A stretch of DNA of 64,000 bases from Tupaia tana (Eukaryota; Chordata; Mammalia; Scandentia; Tupaiidae), in NCBI GenBank assembly GCA_026018925.1, contig JAKSZU010000002.1, forward strand, positions 11,715,662 to 11,779,661, in the 5' to 3' direction. The number at the start of each line of letters is the position of its first letter. Position 1 is the first letter of the stretch. Below, piece by piece: positions 56,739 to 64,000 of the stretch. A model generated the notes under the pieces. The model ran no database searches. It was not told the DNA's origin and saw nothing but the letters and a program-made list of their open reading frames with translations. Position numbers and translations under genes: made by a program.

Positions 56739-57630
56739 AACACCTGCTAATCATGACAACTAAAATGTGAGAAAAGAGCTCATAATTGACTGAGAGGCTA
56801 TAAAATATACCATAAAATACTCCTACAATTGTGTGTATCTTACTGGAGGAATTATTTACTTTCCAAAATAAATGGCATTACTATTAAAAAAAATCACTCA
56901 AAACTGGAAACTAGGAAAATGATGAAGTTATTTGTGAATGCCATGCTAGAATATAAGTCCCCTAATGTTTTTTGATTCTCTAGGAAAATGTAACTTCATT
57001 AAACTTATGTACTATGTTTTCTATTCAGTAGGGCCCAGATATTTTATACCTTGTAAAGCTCAGATTCCTATAAAGAAAGAAAGAGAGAGAAAGAGAAAGA
57101 AAACAAACCTGATAAAATGAGATAATTTACATTTATGTCAGGTTGATAGAAAAAAGAAAATACAAAGGTTAAGTTTTATTATGCTGCAGGGTTTTAACCA
57201 GTACGGTATCTAACTTACAATTTTATTTCAGCATTTCCTTTGGATCTCTGAGTATTTAACATTCCTATTTACATATCCTCTTCTGAGCCAGTTTTGTCAT
57301 CCTGATGATTGCCTCGTTACTTAGTAATATAATCCATCTTATAAAAATATATAGTATCCCATTAGAAAAATATCTGACATTAGTCAAGGCACTACATAAA
57401 AAACTAAAACTACAAAGTTGCAATCATAATCAGAAAAAGGTAATATGCAAATCTTTCTGAAATTTTCTACCTGTTTTCAGAAAACAAAAAGAGTTTAAGT
57501 GACTACTTAGATGAAAATGAGGTTGCTTAAAGAATGCCTGCCTAAGTTTCACCAGTAAAATTTTCATTGAAGAAACAGTCAGAGGATGCTCTCAATATGA
57601 ATTTGGGAAGGAGTTATTGTTATTGAAATG
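56739..57630. other. AT-rich unique sequence
   Basis: No gene recognised. A GA/GAAA-rich stretch lies at 57073-57105. Confidence 0.4.
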
Positions 57631-57642
57631 GTATGTATTTTT

Positions 57643-57897
57643 TAAAGGTTTATTTGTTTTGTTTTGTTTTGTTTTGCTATAGGGCACATACACTCACCAG
57701 AGAGACAGATGAAAAATCATCCCCCCAGCAGGGGGATTGCCATGCTACAATCCCTTCTCCTCCATTCTCCTCTCAGGATCTTGGGCACGTACACGCACAT
57801 GGCCAATATGAGTTTTAAGTCTCTGGGTCTGGGACTCAAACCACGGTTGACTATGTGGGAGTCCAGTGATGTAACCATTATGCCATCTGCTGGTCCT
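57643..57897 (-). mobile_element. SINE A of a three-SINE stack (oldest)
   Basis: Reverse long form with (GTTTT)n tail complement, 'gctatagggcacatacactcacc', decayed CpGs, reversed head 'gccatctgctggtcc'. The left target remnant 'gtatgtatt' (57631-57639) matches the repeat found to the right of the stack. Confidence 0.9.
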
Positions 57898-57914
57898 GAG
57901 AGGTGTATGTATTC

Positions 57915-58203
57915 TTTTTTTTTTTTTTTTTTTTTTTTTTTTGAGAGATTTTTGCTAAAGGGTGCGTGCGCTTGCCAGACAGACAGAGAGAGACATAGAG
58001 ACAGAAAGCGAGAAATCACGCCCCCCCCCCCCAGGGGGATGGTCACGCTGCAATCCCTTCTCCTCCATTCTCCTCTCGGGATCTTGGGCATGTATGCACA
58101 CGCGCCCGGTGTGAGTTTTAAGCCACCGGGTCCGGGACACGAACCGCGGTCGACTACGTGGGAGTCCAGCGATATAGCCATTACACTAACTGCTGGTTCC
58201 CAA
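57915..58203 (-). mobile_element. SINE B of the stack
   Basis: T-run, GAGAGATTTTTGCTAAAGGGTGCGTGCG, long C-run, reversed head 'ctaactgctggttccc'. Perfect 17-bp repeat 'gagaggtgtatgtattc' (57898-57914, 58204-58220). Confidence 0.95.
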
Positions 58204-58218
58204 GAGAGGTGTATGTAT

Positions 58219-58220
<2 letters not shown>

Positions 58221-58251
<31 letters not shown>

Positions 58252-58512
58252 CTTTTTGAGAGGTTTTTCGCTATAGGGCACGTGCGCTCGCCAGACAGAC
58301 AGAGAGAGACAGAGAGACAGAAAGCGAGAAATCACCCCCCAGGGGGGATGGTCACGCCGCAATCCCTTCTCCTCCATTCTCCTCTTGGGATCTTGGGCGC
58401 GCACGCACACGCGCCCGGCGTGAGTTGTAAGCCACCGGGTCCGAGACGCGAACCGCGGTCGACTACGTGGGAGTCCAGCGACATAGCCATTACACTAACT
58501 GCTGGTTCCCAA
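58221..58512 (-). mobile_element. SINE C of the stack (youngest subfamily)
   Basis: Reverse of GGGAACC...TTCGCGTCTCGGA...GGCTTACAACTC...TATAGCGAAAAACC, the same diagnostic states as 1109 and 20115. The 12-bp target 'gtgtatgtattc' is at 58209-58220 and 58513-58524. Confidence 0.95.
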
Positions 58513-58524
58513 GTGTATGTATTC

Positions 58525-59690
58525 CTAAAGGTAGGTTTAGGGCAGATCTTTAAAGCAGAATTGGCTAATTTCAAATTGCTATGTCATTAAAGACCTTTAA
58601 ACCACTATGTCCTATCCATAATTTGTAACTATACCACTGACCTGGTGTAATAGTCTAATGAGATAAGGAGAAACATCAACATCCTATGGAAGCAACTTAT
58701 AAAAACAGAGTAGACCATATAGTCTTAAACAGTTTGGCAAACACACTTCAGTGTATCAAGCCTACTAGTATGACATAAACGAATCACTTATTCATAGTTT
58801 TTCCTTATTCCTATGTTAAGTATAAGTTTTTGTAAAACCTCTATACATTATGTCTTATATTGGAGCATGACCTAAATAGTCTGGAAGCATCTAGAGCTCA
58901 TATCTCATCTTCACCAGGGATATACATTTTTTGCTTTAAGCATTTCTCATTTTTACTTGATTCTCACATCAGAGATGAGGTATAACAATATATTCTCAGC
59001 CTCTTCCTTCCCCCCTTCACACTCCCGCACTTCCTCCTCTGTCACTGCTCCGCTCAGCCTTACACATGGGCTCCCTTGAGTTTCTTTCAGGGATGTGGGA
59101 ATGCTTTGCCTCCATAGGGGCAATGTTCAGCGTTCGATGTTCAGGCTGGTGGTCTCTCCTCCTTTACTTCCTTGTTGTGGGAATGGGACCCCCCTCTTTT
59201 CAGAGGCACACGCCAGTCCCCACCCTGTGTTGTGTCAGTGTGATTATCCATGACAGCTGAATCACATGGTCACCTGTTTTGACTTTTGTAGGTCAAATAT
59301 GGTAGACTCTAGCAAACAGAATCATGAGGTCCAACATATTGTATGTTATTCTTTTCCTAACACTGCTGTCTCAAACCTTTTATCAAGCATATGATTTAAA
59401 ATCTTATTACTAGTTATAAACTTAATATTTCCCTCTGTCAAATCAGAGCATAAAATATTTGGTTTGCTTAAACTACACATGTAGGATGAAATTAACAGCT
59501 CAACTGGGATTCTCAACACACTGACTGGAAACAGCTCTTAGAGAAGATAATTCAAAGACGAATTTAAAATCAATCCCACAGCAAGTAAAATCAACTTCTC
59601 TTCCAAGTGGCTCCGTCACATGGGAGCAGAGGAAGCAGTGTGACATTTTCTTTTCACAGGATATGTGTGACCATGCTGCTTTTAAAGGGA
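58525..59690. other. Unique sequence
   Basis: No recognised gene or repeat. Pyrimidine-rich at 58995-59050. Confidence 0.35.
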
Positions 59691-59697
59691 AGAAATA

Positions 59698-59764
59698 AGA
59701 TAAGCTGATTTTATTTCCACCAGTGAAAAAAGTTTTCAATAGAACAGCTTTCATTGACTCAGCA
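59698..59764. promoter_or_regulatory. Candidate enhancer: GATA site and NF-E2/MARE-type site
   Basis: AGATAAG at 59698-59704 and TGACTCAGCA (half-MARE, reverse TGCTGAGTCA, as bound by NF-E2/small MAF) at 59755-59764, in repeat-free DNA. This pairing is known from erythroid enhancers. Function here is inference. Confidence 0.3.
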
Positions 59765-59769
59765 TGGCT

Positions 59770-61405
59770 AACAAAATAACATTACCAATGAAAATAAAAT
59801 AATAGATTAGCTGCACAGTCTAGGCATTTCGTTTTCCGAGGGCCTCTCTACACTCCTCCCTTTAGAGAGCTGTGAATGGATGCTTCCTGTGAAAGAAAAC
59901 CTCCAGCTGCTTTTTCTGCTCCCGCTGAGATGACTTGCAAAGAATAAAGTCTTTTTTGTTTATTTTTCCTTTTCCAGCTAGAGATCAATTGGTGCAGGGA
60001 CTGCCCTGACCCCAGGAAGTTTTCTTTCCCCCTTCAGCTGAAAGGGATCCTCAGTCCCCTTCCTGACCAGAGTTTGTCCCCATTGGACAGTTTTTGAAGG
60101 TGAATCCAAAAATAGGCCAAAAAGCATATCCAAGAGAGCGGCAATGGCACCTCCCCGCGAACGCTCCCAACAAGGGGAAGCCCACGCCCTCCCTCAGCCA
60201 TTTCCTCACCCCTTGCATTTCAGGAGGAGGGCAAGGATGGCCTTTCCAATTGGGCTCCTGACCGATAGCTGGGCTGTGTCTGTCCCCAGAGCTAAAATCC
60301 CTCCTTGTTTTTCTTTTTCACTGTCAGAAAGGCTGCCTCAAGAGAGTGCTGTGCATAACAACGAAGACAGAGAAGAGCAGAGGTGATGGCAACCAAATAT
60401 ATTGTTTCCCCCGTCATTTAGGGAGTGCCCTAGAATCATGTTCCTTTGTGATTCCACCTCGAAACACAGTCTTGCCAAAGGGAAGCCAGGAGGGAGGCCT
60501 TTCCAGACTCTGTTCTGCCACCTCAGTTTGGCTCTGTGCTGCCTGTGCAGATTCAGAGGTGCTTGTTCTCTGCCCAAGCCAATGTGATTCGAGGTTTGCA
60601 GGATGAGAACCGGAAAGGATGAGGGAAAGGATGGTGGTGTGAGATTGGCAGAAAGAAATGGAGTTAAACGTGGGTGGGGCTCCTGCCTTCCCCATCTCTC
60701 AGTCCCCATTTCTTCCAGGCAGGCCATAGACATGGTCTCCAAGGTGGGTGACAGAAGCCAGAACCACTTGCCCCAAAGCCAATCGTAAAACCTAAAAACG
60801 TCTCTGATTTTCCCTTGTCTCTCTGTGTAAGATCAGACTGTAAGAAATTCTCTGAGCTACCTTGTTCAATTGCAGGGCAAAAGACCTCCTATTCCAGAAA
60901 AGGTCTTTGCTCCACCCCTGGGAGAAAGAAATGCTGCAGAGAGGCCAGGATGGGTCTGAGCAGCCAGTTTCCCTCCCAGGCTGGTACCATGACATCATGC
61001 CTTTCCGGCCAACTGCGTTTCATGTGGATGTCCATGTGTCACTGAATCCAGGTGCAGACATGGGGAGCTTGTCCTGCACCTTTGGGTCTTCCGTCTGAAG
61101 GCCCCATGCCACGTGAAATAGGACAGATAAATGTGTCCCACTCGCGTCTTGTTAGCCTGCCTTCATTGTAGGGGTGTCAGTCATGACCCTTACTCCTGAG
61201 CAGAAAAGAAATCTCCCCCTTCCATCCTTAAAAAAACTCTTCAAAAGTCTCTACTTAACTGTCAGGGTCTGGATACAGGGTCATACTCAGAAGCAGAGAA
61301 GTGAACATATTCGTATAGTCCTTCGGGTCTGAAGATGGTGTACCCAAAGCTGTACATTATTTGAAATCATGATCCTCTGTTTTAAGAGAAATATTATGAA
61401 ACTTG
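59770..61405. other. Unique sequence, moderate GC
   Basis: Repeat-free. Overlapping open frames on both strands (60338-60742 minus, 134 codons; 60346-60606 plus) have no recognisable domain. Confidence 0.35.
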
Positions 61406-61411
61406 TTTTAA

Positions 61412-61617
61412 TACATTTTTTTAAGAATTATTTTACTTTATTTTATGTATTTATTATTATACTTCAATTTGACCACAGAAAGAGAGGGAGAGAGGGAGGG
61501 AGGGAGAAAAAGAGAGAGAGAGAGAGAGAGAAGGCAAGCCACTGGGTCTGGGACTTGGACCATGGTCAACCATGTGAGAGTCCAGCAGCTTAAATACCAT
61601 GCCACTGGCTGGGCCCA
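61412..61617 (-). mobile_element. Short-form SINE (no core), copy 5
   Basis: Reverse: A/T tail, 'cttcaatttgaccacagaaagagaggg', (GA)n, then directly 'aagccactgggtctgggacttggaccatggtc' and head 'gccactggctgggccc'. Same junction as copies 1-3. Confidence 0.8.
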
Positions 61618-61748
61618 AAACTTTTTTTTTAAAGTTTACCTTGCAGGGATGTTTTAGAAGGTAAAAATTAAATAGCAACCCAAAATGTATGTCAAGGACT
61701 TAAACATTTGCTTCAAGACATATATGAATCTTACTGTAAAGAAGTGAG

Positions 61749-61945
61749 TAGGCTGGCTGTGGTGGTACAGGTGGTCATGTGCCACTGTATGGACTGGAAC
61801 CACCAGAATAGGCCCTGGGGTCAGGTCTTGGGCTGACCCGAGCACACCAGGTATGCCCATGGGTGGATGCACCAATGATCCCAGCTGGTTGGAGGGCTGG
61901 CTTGCTCTCATGAAAAAAGAAAAAGTGACTAAACATTTAAAGAAA
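61749..61945 (+). mobile_element. Possible second-family SINE, copy 4
   Basis: 'ggctggctgtggtggtacaggtgg', 'caccaggtatgcccatg', 'ggctggcttgctctcatgaaaaaag' share the head pattern, middle and CTCATGRAA end of the second family, but the copy is very diverged. Confidence 0.4.
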
Positions 61946-63640
61946 GAGAGAGAGAGAGAGAGAAACAAAAAAGATGTGGCTAGATTAATCCAAAAGAGAA
62001 AATACCTTAAGAAAACAGTAGACTTTAAATTGTGTGCATATCTCGTACAGCAGAATGACTATTAATCACTAACCAATTTAGTTCCTGTATAAAAGATGGA
62101 CTGCTTAAACAGAACTGTTTTATAAGAAACAAAGATTTTCTTAATTAAGCTTAACATCATGTAGCAGATGTTAGGTTTTCTCCTCAACCCCAAGGAAGAC
62201 TGTAATACTACTTGAGATGACAGTTGTCAACTGTGCAATGTGTGTAATAAATTACAGATGCCAAAGTATAGCATTATTATTTAATAATCTATTTCAAATA
62301 TAACTACCACTTCAATACCACCTGCAAGAAAAATGGTATAAATTTGGCAATAAAAAATATACAATAAAATATATGTAATCAAAGATCAGAATTTACTTAA
62401 GATATTTTTACAATGTTTTAAAAATCCCTCTCCTCTTCATTAACTACTGATACAAGGGGAGTAAAGCAAATTTTAACCACCGAGACAGCATCAAGCTCTA
62501 GGGCCACCGTTTCTTCTCTCCAAACTCCTCGGCCCACTCCTCCCTGCCCACCACATCTAAATTACTCTAAAAGAGTGAAAAGTGCTTCCTATATTGGGAC
62601 TTTGAATCTGTTAACCCTATACTAATTTAGATTCTGGAATTCTCTATGCTTTAAACAGAATGTCTGAGTGCTGAGAAAAAAATTTCCTATGAAGAAAGTT
62701 ATATTATTTTTTGTTCATAGCTGAGATACATATTTTCTGATCTTGAAGGTGACAATCTGAGAAAGAAAACTCTCTTATGAGATAAGATCTTAATTTGGTT
62801 AAAAATGGAATAATAAGTCAAACCCACTAACAGTAACACCATAGCACTGGCTACAGATGAATTCCAGTCAGTAAAATTAATGTCATAATATCAAATATCA
62901 ATTACATACCAAAGGCACCTGGTAAATTTCTGGGATCGAACTCCACCAAAGAAATTTGCTGAACAAGGAGGATGCCTGCTGTAAGGAGAGCGTGTCTAGA
63001 TCAAGGCTCAATGCACTGAGGGCTGAGGATTCTGGAAATGTGACTAACAGAACCCCAATGTCACCCCCAGTGGGGGGTGTGGCACTCACTGATGATTAAT
63101 GTACCACACGTGCCTGTGGAGTAGGAACACAGTATACCTTTAGGACAATCAGGTGTATTCAAACGCCAGCCCAAGGACTAGTTACGAATAGGGACTACTT
63201 AGCTGACTTATATCATCCCACTCACCATGGAATCCCAGCAGAGATGAGGAAAACACCCATCCCAAGGATGTTCAATGTCTGAGTAAGACAGTGGCCCTTC
63301 TCATCACTACACAAGGTCACAGTAACTCACCAGATACAGCTGTGCTCTCAGAAGCTGACACTTGATAGTGGTGATGTATTTTTGCTGGTAATAGATTTTG
63401 ATGCTTTTGTGTAGTAAACATGATATCAAGATAACATAGCTTAAGAATTTCTGAAGTGTCCAATTTCTTAAACAAAAATTTCTTAAATATGCAAATTCAG
63501 GGATTCTTTTGTGCTGTGAATAGGGAAAATTGGTCTGGGCTATACAGCCCATTTCCAAAGAAATATTTCACCATTTCATGCCTATAAAACTGGTTTAAAA
63601 AGACTGAACACTCTCCGTACGGTCTGTTTATTTTTTCATT
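61946..63640. other. AT-rich unique sequence
   Basis: (GA)n at 61943-61963. Otherwise no gene or named repeat. Confidence 0.4.
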
Positions 63641-63647
63641 TCTTTAG

Positions 63648-63722
63648 CCCCTGATATCCGAGAGTCAGAACAAATGAAGAAGCCCCATCAGCTTCAGAAA
63701 GCACGACACACAGCTTGTGAGG
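63648..63722 (+). CDS. Candidate 75-bp internal coding exon, unknown protein
   Basis: A strong pyrimidine tract 'tttattttttcatttctttag' ends at 63647, and GAGG|GTAAAT at 63719-63728 is a good 5' splice site. The exon is a multiple of three and open in only one frame (phase 1), reading PDIRESEQMKKPHQLQKAR in its first part. I do not recognise the protein. Chance is quite possible. Confidence 0.2.
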
Positions 63723-63728
63723 GTAAAT

Positions 63729-64000
63729 GATTTATGGAGCCACAGGCGTGAGTTATGAAGGAACAGTCTCCACATTTGAGCTGTCTGGCTTTAGGGAAGA
63801 AAGAGACAAATGAGATTCCTGAAAGTTTGCAAAATCCAGAGACCAAGAAAGACCAAAGTTAATAAGCTTCCTCAGATAGGAACTAATTGGACAGCAAGGT
63901 ATCACTGACAAAGTGAAACCAGAAGGAAAAGGCCACAGACGCTGGCATACAGCTAACTATGCATTTCTGCTTTTGACTTCTACTCAGTTCCCCTTTACCA
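63729..64000. other. Unique sequence to window end
   Basis: No recognised feature. Confidence 0.35.

Noticed and set aside
57664..58590. 308-codon plus-strand open frame
   Set aside because: It is the antisense reading of three stacked SINEs, with repeated MLQSLLLHSPLGILG-type blocks and poly-F from poly-T. Not a gene.
60338..60742. 134-codon minus-strand frame
   Set aside because: Overlaps other open frames on both strands in GC-richer unique DNA, with no recognisable motif.
1..64000. CRISPR array, bacterial operon or phage-like system
   Set aside because: Spaced direct repeats here are SINE target duplications or microsatellites. The repeat content is entirely mammalian.

Overview
The window is mammalian nuclear DNA and contains no protein gene I can recognise. 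It looks like intronic or intergenic sequence: AT-rich unique stretches packed with retrotransposons. The commonest repeat is a SINE with a tRNA-like head of about 280 bp. It runs from a GGGACCAGCAGTTAGC-type start, through an RNA polymerase III A box and B box, a CpG-rich core, a CCCCCTGGGGGG hairpin, a CT-rich tract and CCTATAGCAAAAACC to an A tail. I count about 33 long-form copies, 5 copies of a short form lacking the core, and about 6 copies of two related families. From memory this SINE resembles the tRNA-derived CYN elements of colugos (Dermoptera), so a colugo such as Galeopterus is my best guess for the organism. That is inference, at about 0.6. The old shared elements (MIR, L2, MLT1-type LTRs, Tigger, L1) only say placental mammal.

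Layout. 1-2003 is the 3' part of an old L1 cut by three SINEs and a mariner-type MITE. 2004-7640 is mostly unique and includes a promoter-like patch (CRE plus two CCAAT boxes 32 bp apart, 2910-3115), a MIR and a second-family SINE. 7650-9976 is another L1 3' end interrupted by two SINEs, a CA repeat and a second MITE. 10-15 kb has six SINEs and two MLT1-type LTRs. 15.2-20.1 kb is largely SINE-free, with an L2 tail and a ZNF143-like/RFX-like motif pair (19438-19485). 20.1-26.7 kb carries more SINEs, two MIRs and a Tigger element. 28.1-28.3 kb is a 47-bp minisatellite, followed by a possible terminal coding exon (28356-28538) with a poly(A) signal at 28975. 31-36 kb has MIR, L2, both SINE forms and the third MITE. 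40-47.5 kb is SINE-rich and holds a large TA/TG microsatellite that lies inside a SINE's target-site duplication. 48-53.4 kb has two L1 fragments and an L2. 53.65-54.17 kb is an LTR with a large TTCC expansion. 57.6-58.5 kb has three SINEs stacked at one target site. 58.5-64 kb is mostly unique, with a GATA/NF-E2-like motif pair and a possible 75-bp exon at 63648-63722.

No genes can be shown to work together here. The most informative content is the layered insertion history: L1, MIR, L2 and LTRs were hit by MITEs and older SINEs, then by a young SINE subfamily with long target-site duplications and shared diagnostic changes. Nearly all long open frames in the window are antisense readings of the SINE or of microsatellites. 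Repeat family names come from memory of consensus sequences, not from a database search.
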